The notes under the pieces were generated by a model, which did no database searches, was not told where the DNA came from, and saw only the letters and a list, made by a program, of their open reading frames with translations. Source: Clostridia bacterium (GTDB lineage Bacteria; Bacillota; Clostridia; Christensenellales; Aristaeellaceae). From it: 64,000 bases of DNA. The translations under genes and the position numbers were made by a program. Each line of letters starts with the position of its first letter. Position 1 is the stretch's first letter. The DNA lies in the NCBI GenBank assembly GCA_017501255.1, contig JAFVXE010000059.1, forward strand, positions 54,166-118,165, written 5' to 3'. Below are positions 1 through 8,048 of this stretch, one piece after another.

Positions 1-1
1 T

Positions 2-331
2 TTAGCCACCATCACCCGGGCCGGGCTGACCGATGCACAGTTCTGCCGCATCGTCACCTGCCTGAACTATACCCTGCCGGAAACCAGCAAGCGTCAGCCC
101 TTGACCCTCACTTGCACCCATGAGATCTTCGATCCGGAAAGCGAATACTACATTCCCTATGCAGCCGGAGTGAAGAGTGGGTACACCTCCGCTGCCGGTT
201 TCTGCTATGTGGGCGCTGCCCAGACCCGGCAGGGAACATTGATTGCCGTGGTTCTCCATGCACCCACCCGGAACCGGGCATGGCAGGATATGAAAAAGCT
301 GTTTGCCTTTGGATATGCAGCGATGGAATAA
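2..331 (+). CDS. D-alanyl-D-alanine carboxypeptidase (peptidase S11), C-terminal part
   Basis: The reading frame is open from the window edge to a TAA at 329-331, so only the last ~109 residues are present. The segment AAGVKSGYTSAAG carries the KSG version of the third active-site motif (K-T/S-G) of penicillin-binding serine carboxypeptidases. The following hydrophobic stretch TLIAVVLHAP is typical of the domain end in the DacA/DacF family. These enzymes trim the terminal D-Ala from peptidoglycan stem peptides outside the membrane. No further C-terminal anchor domain follows, so the usual PBP5 C-terminal domain appears short or absent. The SxxK and SxN motifs would lie upstream of the window. 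Confidence 0.82.
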   Translation, partial: LATITRAGLTDAQFCRIVTCLNYTLPETSKRQPLTLTCTHEIFDPESEYYIPYAAGVKSGYTSAAGFCYVGAAQTRQGTLIAVVLHAPTRNRAWQDMKKLFAFGYAAME

Positions 332-350
332 TCGCCTTTGGCAATCACAA

Positions 351-388
351 AAGAACCGTTCAGGGATTTGATCCCGAACGGTTCTTCG
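351..388. terminator. Bidirectional intrinsic terminator
   Basis: Arms AAGAACCGTTC (351-361) and GAACGGTTCTT (376-386) pair perfectly and flank AGGGATTTGATCCC, which can extend the stem. The hairpin lies between the end of the carboxypeptidase gene (+) and the end of the MATE gene (-). U-rich tails occur on both sides, so it can serve both convergent transcripts. Confidence 0.8.
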
Positions 389-418
389 TTTATGCTGCTG
401 TATGATCTGTTTCGTCCG

Positions 419-1801
419 TCAAACCGGCTCCATCGCTGCTTTCTGCGCATCTTCCTGTGCAAACTGCCTGCGCAGTTTCTTCATCACATGGAAATAGGCA
501 GGGAACAGGAACACATCCGCAGCAATCCATGCGGTGGGATTGGCAAAGCAAGCGCCCACAAAACCCAACATCGGCACCAACGTAAACGCCACGGCTGCCC
601 GGGCCACCATTTCAAACACACCGGCAAAAACCGCCAGCTTGGAAAATCCAAGGCCCTGAATCAGGAAGCGGACAATGTTCACAAAGGCCAGAAACACATA
701 CATGGAGCTGTTGATGAGCAGATGGGTACGGGCATTGGCCAATACCTGCGTCTCCGAACTTTCCACGAACATCAGCGCCAGCGGACGGCTGAAGAAAAGA
801 ATCACCACGAAGGCGAACAGCCCATATACGATGCCCATGATGGAACAGCTTTTCAGTCCCTTGGATACCCGATCCAGCCTCCTTGCGCCCACATTCTGGC
901 CGCCGTAGGTGGCCATGGTGGAACCCATGGCATCAAAGGGGCACACCAGCAGCTGATTCACCTTGCTGCCGGTGGCAATGGAAGCCACCGCCGTGGAGCC
1001 CAGACCATTGACCGCTGTTTGCAGCACAATAGCGCCCAAAGCAGTGATGGAATACTGCAAGCCCGTGGGGATGCCCATGCCGATCAGCTGCCGGATACAG
1101 TGCCCGCTGATCTTCCAGTCCTTCTTTTGCAGATACAGCGCATCGCTGCGCAGCACATAGTTGATCGCCAGCGCTGTGGATGCGGTCTGAGAAACCACCG
1201 TTGCCCATGCTGCGCCCGCCACACCCATATCAAAGCCCAGAATGAACAGCACATCCAGCGCAATGTTCAACAGGGAGCTGAAAATCAGATACAGAACCGG
1301 CGTACGGGAATCGCCCAGCGAGCGGATGATGCCGAAAAACACATTGTAGAGAAACACAATGGGAATGCCCAGAAAGATTACAAAGATATAGTCATGGGCA
1401 TAGGCAAAGATATCAGAAGGCGTGTTCATCCAGCGCAGGAAGGTATTGCACAGTACGCAGACCAACGTGGTCATCACCGCTGCAAAAGCCATTGCCAGCA
1501 TGATGGCATTGGTCACAAAGCGCTTCATACCCTGATAATCCCGCTCGCCGAATTTCTGCGCCACAGGGATCACAAAGCCGTTGCACACGCCCATACAGAA
1601 ACCCAGCACCAGAAAGTTCAGCGAGCCGGTGGAACCAACGCCCGCCAATGCCTTAACCCCAAGAAACTTGCCAACCACAATGGTATCCACCATGTTGTAG
1701 AACTGCTGGAACAGCATTCCCAACAGCAGTGGAACCAGAAACCCCAAAATCAGCTTCGTGGGCGAGCCTTCCGTCATATCCCGTACCATGCCGCGGTTCA
1801 T
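419..1801 (-). CDS. MATE-family multidrug/Na+ efflux transporter
   Basis: About 460 residues with roughly twelve hydrophobic segments in two repeated bundles, the usual MATE length. The N-terminal half contains LILGFLVPLLLGMLFQQFYNMVDTI, the family signature, followed by GVGSTGSLN; the second half repeats a GIPTGLQYS segment. MATE proteins export cationic drugs or metabolites in exchange for Na+ or H+. I place the start at the ATG at 1801 because AGGAGG sits nine bases upstream; the in-frame ATG at 1810 directly abuts that Shine-Dalgarno. Substrate is unknown. It appears monocistronic, ending before the hairpin at 351-388. Confidence 0.93.
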   Translation of the reverse strand: MNRGMVRDMTEGSPTKLILGFLVPLLLGMLFQQFYNMVDTIVVGKFLGVKALAGVGSTGSLNFLVLGFCMGVCNGFVIPVAQKFGERDYQGMKRFVTNAIMLAMAFAAVMTTLVCVLCNTFLRWMNTPSDIFAYAHDYIFVIFLGIPIVFLYNVFFGIIRSLGDSRTPVLYLIFSSLLNIALDVLFILGFDMGVAGAAWATVVSQTASTALAINYVLRSDALYLQKKDWKISGHCIRQLIGMGIPTGLQYSITALGAIVLQTAVNGLGSTAVASIATGSKVNQLLVCPFDAMGSTMATYGGQNVGARRLDRVSKGLKSCSIMGIVYGLFAFVVILFFSRPLALMFVESSETQVLANARTHLLINSSMYVFLAFVNIVRFLIQGLGFSKLAVFAGVFEMVARAAVAFTLVPMLGFVGACFANPTAWIAADVFLFPAYFHVMKKLRRQFAQEDAQKAAMEPV

Positions 1802-1901
1802 GGCCGTCATCCTCCTGCTTCACAAACATACCGCGACAGTTTACCCCCTTTGGATGGGATTTGCAAGAGGTATCATTAAATTTTACACGTTGTTTCATCA
1901 A

Positions 1902-1937
1902 ACAACCGGATGCACAGGAAGGCAGGCATCCGGTTGT
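1902..1937 (-). terminator. Hairpin downstream of the secreted propeller gene
   Basis: CAACCGGATGC (1903-1913) and GCATCCGGTTG (1926-1936) form an 11-bp perfect stem immediately after the minus-strand gene that ends at 1951. On the minus strand it is followed by TTTGAT, a weak U-tract, so termination is likely but not certain. Confidence 0.6.
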
Positions 1938-1950
1938 CATTGTCCATATT

Positions 1951-3132
1951 TTACTTGTCTACAAGTGCACAGTCCTTTACCCGGATCAGCATGGTATCCT
2001 GTAATTCCATCTCATCCTGCCTGTCATTGATCCGATTGCTCTGACGCTCTGTATCTGCATGAAACCAAGCCTCGCCGTTCCATGTGAACATTTCAGAACC
2101 ATAGAGCATTTCCCGTCGTTTTTCTGCCTGCCATTGCTGATGAATCTGTCCGTCCGTGCCCACAAGGGTAAACTGAATGAATGTGTATGTTTTTTCCATC
2201 CAATTCTTGCAGAATACCCACCCCTCGTCGGTAACGGCAAAATTGCCGAAGGTTTCCTCCGGGATAGGCATCTCCCACAACCACTTTCCCTCCGCATCCA
2301 GGCAGATCATGCGGCTTTGCTGAACCAAGCCGGTTTCCCGATCGCTCAGATACCAGTTCACCAGCAGCGTGCCATCTGGTTGAAGAACAACATCCGAAAA
2401 ATTCCCTTTGGCCAGTTCTTCAGTGGTGTAGTACCAAAGCCGCTTTCCATTGTGGTCATAGCAAGCCACCATCTTGTCGCCATTCTTGATGCGCTGACTG
2501 CCAGTCACCAGCCAGCCATCCCCATAGGGAATCATGGCACTCACATGGGAACTCATCACAGCTTCTTCCTTTGGCAGCTCCACCGTACGCAAGGTTCCAT
2601 CCAGCGAAGCTGCGCTATAGCCCTTCTCCCAATCATAAAACACAAACCCATCCGTCATGCGGCCTTCCACCAGACCAGCTTCCAGCGGCAGTGATACCTT
2701 CCGCAGCAAAGCGCCATCCAGAGAGAAAAAATGGATTGCCAGCTCGGTGTTCACCTGAGAGGGACTGTTGTAAAACAGTACGGCAATCTCTCCTGCGGTG
2801 GTCAGAACAGGCGTTACATAGCGGGTGGTGCCTTCGGTTTCATCAATCGCCTCCCACTGGATGCTTCCATCAGGTCCAAGGCATACAATCCACGCCCGTG
2901 TGGGATGTCCTTTACCTGTCAGCTGCGTCTTATTAGCCCGGCCCAGCTGAGTGTAGCCATTGAGCAACAGGTTGCCATCCGGCAGGGGCGTTACATCGTA
3001 AATGGTATCCTGACCGGTGCCGCCATAGTAGTAGGTATCCTGCGTGCGGTCATCCGCAAATGCGGAACAGATATCAAAACAAGCAAGCAATGCCAATACC
3101 AGCGCCAATGTTCTCATCATCACATTCTTCAT
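1951..3132 (-). CDS. Secreted beta-propeller-like protein of unknown function
   Basis: Predicted 393 residues. The chosen ATG at 3132 gives a signal peptide (MKNVMMRTLALVLALLACF... ending CSAFA) and lies 11 bases from an AAGGAGG; a longer frame starting at 3165 would place extra residues before it. The mature part shows recurring blade-like units such as PDGNLLLNGY, GPDGSIQWE, DHNGKRLWY, QPDGTLLVNWY, DAEGKWLWE and GTDGQIHQQW, resembling PQQ/WD-type propeller proteins. It has no lipobox or anchor that I can see. It is divergent from a BlaI-type repressor gene, and a BlaI-like half-operator lies inside its own promoter, so it is probably part of that regulon. Function is not known. Confidence 0.72.
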   Translation of the reverse strand: MKNVMMRTLALVLALLACFDICSAFADDRTQDTYYYGGTGQDTIYDVTPLPDGNLLLNGYTQLGRANKTQLTGKGHPTRAWIVCLGPDGSIQWEAIDETEGTTRYVTPVLTTAGEIAVLFYNSPSQVNTELAIHFFSLDGALLRKVSLPLEAGLVEGRMTDGFVFYDWEKGYSAASLDGTLRTVELPKEEAVMSSHVSAMIPYGDGWLVTGSQRIKNGDKMVACYDHNGKRLWYYTTEELAKGNFSDVVLQPDGTLLVNWYLSDRETGLVQQSRMICLDAEGKWLWEMPIPEETFGNFAVTDEGWVFCKNWMEKTYTFIQFTLVGTDGQIHQQWQAEKRREMLYGSEMFTWNGEAWFHADTERQSNRINDRQDEMELQDTMLIRVKDCALVDK

Positions 3133-3192
3133 ACAAATTTCAACCTCCTTACAGCAGATGAGCATTTCGCCTGTAAGTCAACCTTCAACTAT

Positions 3193-3221
3193 ATACTACA
3201 TACTGTCTTATAATCTGTCAA
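3193..3221 (-). promoter_or_regulatory. Sigma-A-type promoter of the secreted propeller gene with BlaI-like half-site
   Basis: On the minus strand TTGACA (3216-3221) and TAGTAT (3193-3198) are separated by 17 bases. The spacer contains GATTATAAGAC (3206-3216), sharing TTRTAAGAC with the two stronger sites near the repressor gene. This suggests co-repression of both divergent transcripts. Confidence 0.6.
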
Positions 3222-3267
3222 CCCATGATTTGACATTGTTACAAATACAACACTTCTAACATAATGC

Positions 3268-3296
3268 TTGACGTTTTGTAAGACATATTGTATGAT
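3268..3296 (+). promoter_or_regulatory. Sigma-A-type promoter of the blaI-blaR1 pair
   Basis: TTGACG (3268-3273) and TATGAT (3291-3296) with a 17-base spacer. One operator copy (3273-3284) lies in the spacer and another (3303-3314) covers the expected transcription start, the classical arrangement for autorepression. Confidence 0.72.
3273..3284. promoter_or_regulatory. BlaI/MecI-type operator, copy 1
   Basis: GTTTTGTAAGAC differs by one base from the perfect palindrome GTCTTGTAAGAC 30 bp downstream. The 30-bp centre-to-centre spacing is close to three helical turns, placing both sites on the same DNA face. Confidence 0.62.
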
Positions 3297-3302
3297 AAAC
3301 TC

Positions 3303-3314
3303 GTCTTGTAAGAC
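3303..3314. promoter_or_regulatory. BlaI/MecI-type operator, copy 2
   Basis: GTCTTGTAAGAC is a perfect dyad around a GT centre. It overlaps the predicted start of the blaI transcript and lies 36 bases before the blaI ATG. Known BlaI/MecI operators are dyads of the TACA/TGTA type; assignment to this repressor is by position. Confidence 0.62.
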
Positions 3315-3349
3315 AACCTGTTTTACTTTTTCTTCAGGAGGTACACCGT

Positions 3350-3736
3350 ATGAAATCGCAACGCTTACCAGATACAGAATTCGAGATTATGGATTACATT
3401 TGGGAATTGATACCGCCTGTGACCACCAGCATGGTTATGGAAAAATTAGGCCGGGAACGGGGTTGGAAAATCCAGACCGTGGTAACACTGTTTGGTCGGC
3501 TGACAGAGCGGGGCTTTCTGCGTGTGGAACGTGGAAGCGGCCGGGAACGTTCCTTTTATCCTATCATTTCCAGAGAAGAATACCTGCGCATGGAAACAGA
3601 ATCCTTTGTGGAGCGTTACCATAAAAACAGTTTTTCCAGCTTGTTGGCCGCCCTGCATTCCGATCACTTGAGCAACGAGGATCTGGACGAGGTAAGTCAA
3701 TGGCTCGCTTCGATGAAAGAAGGACGCAGTCAATGA
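3350..3736 (+). CDS. blaI: BlaI/MecI/CopY-family repressor
   Basis: 128 residues, the normal length. The N-terminal winged helix begins LPDTEFEIMDYIWE, matching the family pattern in which an acidic E-x-E-hydrophobic-M stretch precedes helix 2. The recognition region WKIQTVVTLFGRLTERGFL is followed by the wing RGSGRERSFYPIIS. The C-terminal dimerization and cleavage region is present (SLLAALHSD...). An AGGAGG lies before the ATG. The stop overlaps the start of the M56 peptidase gene by ATGA, so the two are translationally coupled. In known systems the paired membrane peptidase triggers cleavage of the repressor when a wall signal arrives. The gene symbol denotes family only; a role in beta-lactam resistance is not implied. 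Confidence 0.88.
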   Translation: MKSQRLPDTEFEIMDYIWELIPPVTTSMVMEKLGRERGWKIQTVVTLFGRLTERGFLRVERGSGRERSFYPIISREEYLRMETESFVERYHKNSFSSLLAALHSDHLSNEDLDEVSQWLASMKEGRSQ

Positions 3737-5856
3737 AAACCATCCTTCTATGCGTACTGTCCACCAGCCTTGGCTTGTCGCTGATCACCGGCATCTGCCT
3801 GCTGCTGGCGCCCTTGCTGGAAAAACGTTATTCTCCAAAGGGACTGTACACTGCTGCCGTTATTCTGATGATTGGGTTTCTCCTGCCCTATTCCCTCTTG
3901 CTGACCAAACCTTTGGTTACCGTGGAATTGCCGGCACAGTTGGATCAGGTGCTGTTTTTCTACAACAGACCAGCCCATACAGAAACCGCTGCAAAACCAG
4001 CCATAGCGATGAACGATCAACAGGTAAATGCGTCAACGAACGAGACAACAGCAGCAGACACTGTACCACCCGCTGAACGTCCGGCTGTCATTACGCCCAT
4101 CAAAGCCACCGAAAGCGGTGTGTTGTACGATGATGCAGTAATCAGTGAAACCATTCCCTCTGCCCGTTTCATCAGTTGGTTAAGCCTGCTGGGGTGGGGG
4201 TGGCTGACAGGGGCCGTACTGTTTCTTTTGTGGCACCTATGGCATCATCACTGCTTTGTCCGTACGCTGCACCGCTGGCGGGCGCCTATTTCCACCGATG
4301 AATACCAACGAATCTTCACTGCCACAACGGCAGAAATGGGGATTTCCGGCAATGTGTCTCTGTATGTCTGCCCCACCGTTTCCAGCCCAATGCTGCTTGG
4401 TTTGCGACATCCCTGCATTTATCTGCCGGATGAAACCCTGACGGCAGACGAACTGAAGCTGGTATTGCGTCATGAACTGATCCATTATCAGCGCAGGGAT
4501 CTATGGGTGAAGGCAACCCTATTGCTGTGTCGGGCCGTGCATTGGTTCAACCCGATGATGCTGCCTCTGAGCCGCTGGCTTTGCTATTGTCAGGAATCTT
4601 ACTGCGACAGCCAGGTAACCCGCAACGCTTCCCAGGAAGAGCGGCACTTCTATTCAGAAACCATTATCCGCGTTATCCGGCGACAGGTCCAGACTCGCAC
4701 GCAGCTCTGCTCATCTTTCTACGGAGGAAAAAACGGAATGAAAAAACGCATCTTTTCCATTATGAATCAAAACAAACGTAAAGCAGGGCTGATTCTGTGC
4801 ATAGTCCTGCTGGCAATCACTTTGCTGTGTGGCGGTGTGCTGACGCTCAAAAACAACACCGAGCTGCCCTATCCACGTCCCGCTTGGGTACACAGCCAAA
4901 GCGGAACGGGCACCGTGCTGCTCGTCGGCCCTACCGCCAATGACCTGAGCTGCCCCATGGGCATCTACCTCAACGGTACGCCGGTAACCATTCAGCAGGT
5001 GGTGGAAGCCAGTTCCAGCGCTGATTGGAACTGCGAGGAAGGCCAGCCCAACTGGGCCGAGGTGATCATTGGCGGCGATGGTTTTGAACTGGGTATCCAT
5101 GGTTGGATGCCCCTCCATGATCTGACATATCAAAGTGCTGACAGTCTGCCAACCGCCACGCTGAATAGCGGCAGCGAAACCGGACACACGCAGCTGTATG
5201 CCGTTAATGACAGGGAAACCCCGGTAATCGCCATACGGCAGGATGGCACGCAGGTACAGGTGTTGGGTCAGCTGAATCATTGGCTTCATGTGCAGCTGGA
5301 TCAACAGGCTGCTTTTGTCCTGTTGGATCATACCAAACTGGAAGCAGAAGCGGATCAAAAGCTGTTTGATCTGTTGCCGGAACGTTTCAGTGGCATCACC
5401 CGCCGGGAACTGGATTCCAATTATCTGTATCAGAAGCACTATGATGAAAAAGCCGCTCTGTACGGCGGACGACCTCTGGAGTTCTGGTCTGTGGAGGATA
5501 AAGCCTGGTTTGGACAGATGGAAGATGTTCATCTGCAATCCCACGACCACTATTACCTGATGCCCGGCGAGGAAGATCTGCCGCAGGAAAAAGCCGTTGA
5601 AATCGCATTGGCGGCCTATGCGAAAAACGCCGGACTGGAAAGCGTCACCACGGAGGAAGTGGATATCTATCCCGGTTTTTACCGCCTTGGCTATACCGAT
5701 CCTGTTTATTGGGATGTGATCATCACCTTCAAAAACAGCACCGAGATCATTGCTTTGGTGACGATTTCCTCCCCGGATGGTCAGGTGATCAGCATCAATG
5801 GCCATACTTCGGAAGGCGTTGAAATACCCCTGGTTTCCCCCGAAGGAAATGGATGA
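3733..5856 (+). CDS. M56-family (BlaR1-like) membrane metallopeptidase sensor
   Basis: 707 residues from the ATG at 3733, which overlaps the blaI stop; the in-frame ATG at 3700 lies inside blaI. Transmembrane segments occur near residues 5-25, 33-55, 145-165 and 350-370. The zinc-peptidase motif HELIH is at residues 247-251, with the downstream YCQESYCD segment giving the third ligand region. After the last membrane helix there is about 340 residues of extracellular sequence with an SH3-like stretch (LNSGSETGHTQLYAVNDR...). No penicillin-binding SxxK/KTG domain is visible, unlike true BlaR1. The stimulus is therefore unlikely to be acylation by a beta-lactam and is unknown. Confidence 0.85.
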   Translation: MKTILLCVLSTSLGLSLITGICLLLAPLLEKRYSPKGLYTAAVILMIGFLLPYSLLLTKPLVTVELPAQLDQVLFFYNRPAHTETAAKPAIAMNDQQVNASTNETTAADTVPPAERPAVITPIKATESGVLYDDAVISETIPSARFISWLSLLGWGWLTGAVLFLLWHLWHHHCFVRTLHRWRAPISTDEYQRIFTATTAEMGISGNVSLYVCPTVSSPMLLGLRHPCIYLPDETLTADELKLVLRHELIHYQRRDLWVKATLLLCRAVHWFNPMMLPLSRWLCYCQESYCDSQVTRNASQEERHFYSETIIRVIRRQVQTRTQLCSSFYGGKNGMKKRIFSIMNQNKRKAGLILCIVLLAITLLCGGVLTLKNNTELPYPRPAWVHSQSGTGTVLLVGPTANDLSCPMGIYLNGTPVTIQQVVEASSSADWNCEEGQPNWAEVIIGGDGFELGIHGWMPLHDLTYQSADSLPTATLNSGSETGHTQLYAVNDRETPVIAIRQDGTQVQVLGQLNHWLHVQLDQQAAFVLLDHTKLEAEADQKLFDLLPERFSGITRRELDSNYLYQKHYDEKAALYGGRPLEFWSVEDKAWFGQMEDVHLQSHDHYYLMPGEEDLPQEKAVEIALAAYAKNAGLESVTTEEVDIYPGFYRLGYTDPVYWDVIITFKNSTEIIALVTISSPDGQVISINGHTSEGVEIPLVSPEGNG

Positions 5857-5859
5857 CAA

Positions 5860-5903
5860 AACAAAGGCTGTTGCAACGAATATTGCTTGCAACAGCCTTT
5901 GTT
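5860..5903. terminator. Strong bidirectional intrinsic terminator
   Basis: ACAAAGGCTGTTGCAA pairs with TTGCAACAGCCTTTGT around a short loop. It separates the convergent M56 peptidase gene (+) and LacI-family gene (-); each direction gains a U-rich tail. Confidence 0.88.
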
Positions 5904-5909
5904 ATTCTC

Positions 5910-6905
5910 TTAAATCGCCCGGTCGCTGTCCCGGTACACAGGAATACCGCCCACCACCACACGGCCGCACATCCGAGCCACGCCGTTGCAGCGGTCCACG
6001 ATCAGCTTGACAGCCGTATCCACAATGGTCTGGTAATCCAGCCGGAAGGTGGACAGGGCCGGCTGAATAGCCCCGCCGGGCAGGTAGTCGTCAAAGCCGA
6101 CCACGGATACATCCTCCGGGATGCGAACGCCCTCCTGCTGCAATTGCTCCATCAGGTGACGGGCCACATGGTCGCAGTTGCACACAAAGGCAGTGGGCAG
6201 CTTCTCAGGCAGATCCAGATGGATGTAGTTGCCATGGGCATCCCGTTCCTTGATGACACACTCGGGACGGATGGGCAGATCATGGGTGATCATGGCCCGC
6301 ATAAAGCCCAGATAGCGATCCATAATGCTGCTGGTGGCGCTGGTATCCCCAACAAAGCCAATGTCCTTGTGACCATTCTTGATCAGATGGCTGGTCAGGC
6401 GGTAGCAGCCATAGGTGTTGTCGCCCACAACCGCATCCGCACGGGCCTGATCATCATAGAAATCCAGAAAAACAACCGGCGTATTCTGGGAAGCGATCAA
6501 CTGCAGGTACGCCTTGCTGGGCTGTCCCAGCAGAATGAGACCATCCACCCGGCGGTTGCGGATCAGGCTGGGCTGCACCAGCGCTTCCTCAGCGGCTTCC
6601 TCCAGAAGCTCCAGCAGGCAGAAATGACCTGCATCTGCAAGGGACTGTACCAGCAGCTTATACAGCATGGCATAGTAGGTGCCTTCGCCGAAAAAGCGTT
6701 CCGGAATCAGCACGCCGATGTCCAGTCCCCGTTTTTCCTGATGCTTGGCACTATTGGGATTCACATACCCCATTTCATCTGCCACCTGCAAAATTTTCTG
6801 CCGAACAGCATCGCTGACGCCGCTTTCGCCTGCCATGGCTTTGGAAACCGTTACAGCGCTGACACCAACCACCTTGCCGATGTCCCGCATGGTTACTTTC
6901 TTCAT
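5910..6905 (-). CDS. LacI/GalR-family transcriptional regulator
   Basis: 331 residues from the ATG at 6905; a longer form could use a TTG at 6929, but the LacI domain begins canonically at MKKVTMRDIGKVVGVSAVTVSKAM. The helix-turn-helix (VTMRDIGKVVGVSAVTVSKAM) and hinge (ADEMGYVNPNSAK) are followed by a periplasmic-binding-like effector domain with the usual GVLIPERFF and DGLILLGQPS strands. It lies 30 bases downstream of a GH113-like glycosidase gene and shares its transcript, so it probably controls use of a mannose-containing oligosaccharide. A dyad next to the shared promoter is a candidate operator. Effector unknown. Confidence 0.9.
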   Translation of the reverse strand: MKKVTMRDIGKVVGVSAVTVSKAMAGESGVSDAVRQKILQVADEMGYVNPNSAKHQEKRGLDIGVLIPERFFGEGTYYAMLYKLLVQSLADAGHFCLLELLEEAAEEALVQPSLIRNRRVDGLILLGQPSKAYLQLIASQNTPVVFLDFYDDQARADAVVGDNTYGCYRLTSHLIKNGHKDIGFVGDTSATSSIMDRYLGFMRAMITHDLPIRPECVIKERDAHGNYIHLDLPEKLPTAFVCNCDHVARHLMEQLQQEGVRIPEDVSVVGFDDYLPGGAIQPALSTFRLDYQTIVDTAVKLIVDRCNGVARMCGRVVVGGIPVYRDSDRAI

Positions 6906-6935
6906 TGACTTTCCATTCCTATCTTTCAAGTTCCA

Positions 6936-7892
6936 TCAAAGCTTGGATTCTTCCCTTGCCCGGATGGCTTGGGTATAGCGTTTGAGCACCGCTTCGGTGG
7001 GTTTGCCATAGACGCAGTAACCGTCATCCGTGGCCGCTTTCTCCAGCGGATACAGCCGGGTTGCGCTCCAATCCCACCATACGCAGCCCCGCACCCAGGG
7101 GTGACGGAGAAGGGCATCGGCAAAAGCCTGATACCAGTCTGCCTGCGCCTTCAGGTTCTGTGCGCCGCCATAGCTCCAGTTGTTGGGAATGTACTCGCTG
7201 CCCGCCCGGGAGGGACAGCCGCTTTCCATAAACAGGAACGGACGGCCAAAGCGCTGGGAAACATCCTTGATCCGCTGAAAATTCTCTTCCAGTGCATCTA
7301 TTGGATAATACCCCGAAGCAGAAATACTGTCAAGGGCATCCCACCAGGTAACCCGGTCCTCCTGATACTTATCGCAGTTGTAGGTCACATGACCGGTGTA
7401 GTGGGTGCGCACATCCGCCACCAGCTTGCGCCATTCCTCCGCCCGGTGATCAGCGCCCACCATTTCACAGCCAACGCAGAACATTTCCGCATTCACTTCC
7501 TGAGCCACCCTGGCCAGTTCGCACACAAAGTACCCATAGCTGTCAAACCACTGCCCCCAGGTAGGTTCGGAGGGCACATAGTTATCAATGAAATGGATAT
7601 ACGCCCGCCAGTAGCCATCCCGGCAGTTGACCATGGCTTTAAGAATCAGCTTGAGCCCCAGCTTGCGGGCATGGGCGCATACATTGCGCACATCATCCAT
7701 GCTCATCACATCGGGCGTTTCAAAATCCACCTGTACAGAATAAGCATGATCCTGCAAAGCGCCCACTGCCAGCAGCAAGGTATCGCAGCCGGTGCTTTCC
7801 ACCATCTTCTCCATGGATTCCTGCCAGCCTTCCCGCTGGGTAAAGCCCCGGGGGCTCATAAAGCCATAGGTACAGCCATTGAAGTATTGCAT
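6936..7892 (-). CDS. GH113-like glycoside hydrolase (beta-mannanase/mannosidase type)
   Basis: 318 residues without a signal peptide, consistent with a cytoplasmic TIM-barrel enzyme. Features shared with GH113: the N-terminal FNGCTYGFMSPRG, a conserved CVGCEMVGADH segment with probable acid/base Glu143, and FLFMESGCPSRAG with probable nucleophile Glu223. Family members cleave beta-1,4-mannan or manno-oligosaccharides with retention. The closing segment GCVWWDWS is typical of the last barrel strand. SD GAGGGAA precedes the ATG, and a near-perfect sigma-A promoter lies just upstream. The linked LacI regulator supports substrate-controlled expression. Exact substrate is inferred only from family. 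Confidence 0.8.
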   Translation of the reverse strand: MQYFNGCTYGFMSPRGFTQREGWQESMEKMVESTGCDTLLLAVGALQDHAYSVQVDFETPDVMSMDDVRNVCAHARKLGLKLILKAMVNCRDGYWRAYIHFIDNYVPSEPTWGQWFDSYGYFVCELARVAQEVNAEMFCVGCEMVGADHRAEEWRKLVADVRTHYTGHVTYNCDKYQEDRVTWWDALDSISASGYYPIDALEENFQRIKDVSQRFGRPFLFMESGCPSRAGSEYIPNNWSYGGAQNLKAQADWYQAFADALLRHPWVRGCVWWDWSATRLYPLEKAATDDGYCVYGKPTEAVLKRYTQAIRAREESKL

Positions 7893-7924
7893 TTCATTTC
7901 CCTCTATTAGCTAACATATTGCTT

Positions 7925-7942
7925 AACCGTTGGTTTGCGGTT
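7925..7942. promoter_or_regulatory. Candidate LacI-family operator
   Basis: AACCG and CGGTT arms (in + orientation 7925-7929 and 7938-7942) form an inverted repeat with an 8-base gap, positioned over the expected transcription start of the glycosidase-lacI transcript. The centre is not a canonical LacI CG dyad, so the assignment rests mainly on position. Confidence 0.35.
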
Positions 7943-7944
7943 GC

Positions 7945-7973
7945 ATTATAGTCATCTTATTCATGGATGTCAA
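7945..7973 (-). promoter_or_regulatory. Consensus sigma-A promoter of the glycosidase-lacI unit
   Basis: On the minus strand TTGACA (7968-7973), 17-base spacer, TATAAT (7945-7950): both hexamers are perfect consensus. Such a strong core promoter fits a gene held down by a repressor. Confidence 0.82.
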
Positions 7974-8018
7974 TACTTTTTTGCAGCCCTTGGCAAAGCA
8001 TGGGGAACGGAACAGCAA

Positions 8019-8048
8019 ACCCGCCCTCTGCACCGCACAAAGGACGGG
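8019..8048 (+). repeat. 30-bp direct repeat, copy 1
   Basis: Begins ACCCGCCCTCTGCACC and ends CAAAGGACGGG. It matches the copy at 8212-8241 at 29 of 30 positions. Each copy can itself fold, pairing CCCGCCC with GGACGGG (one G-U). The two copies bracket a block of strong hairpins. Confidence 0.85.

Noticed and set aside
338..1879. 513-codon + strand open frame opposite the MATE gene, rich in His and Gln
   Set aside because: It is the antisense shadow of a real membrane protein gene. Composition (His/Gln/Arg) is what reversed hydrophobic codons give, and it has no ribosome-binding site.
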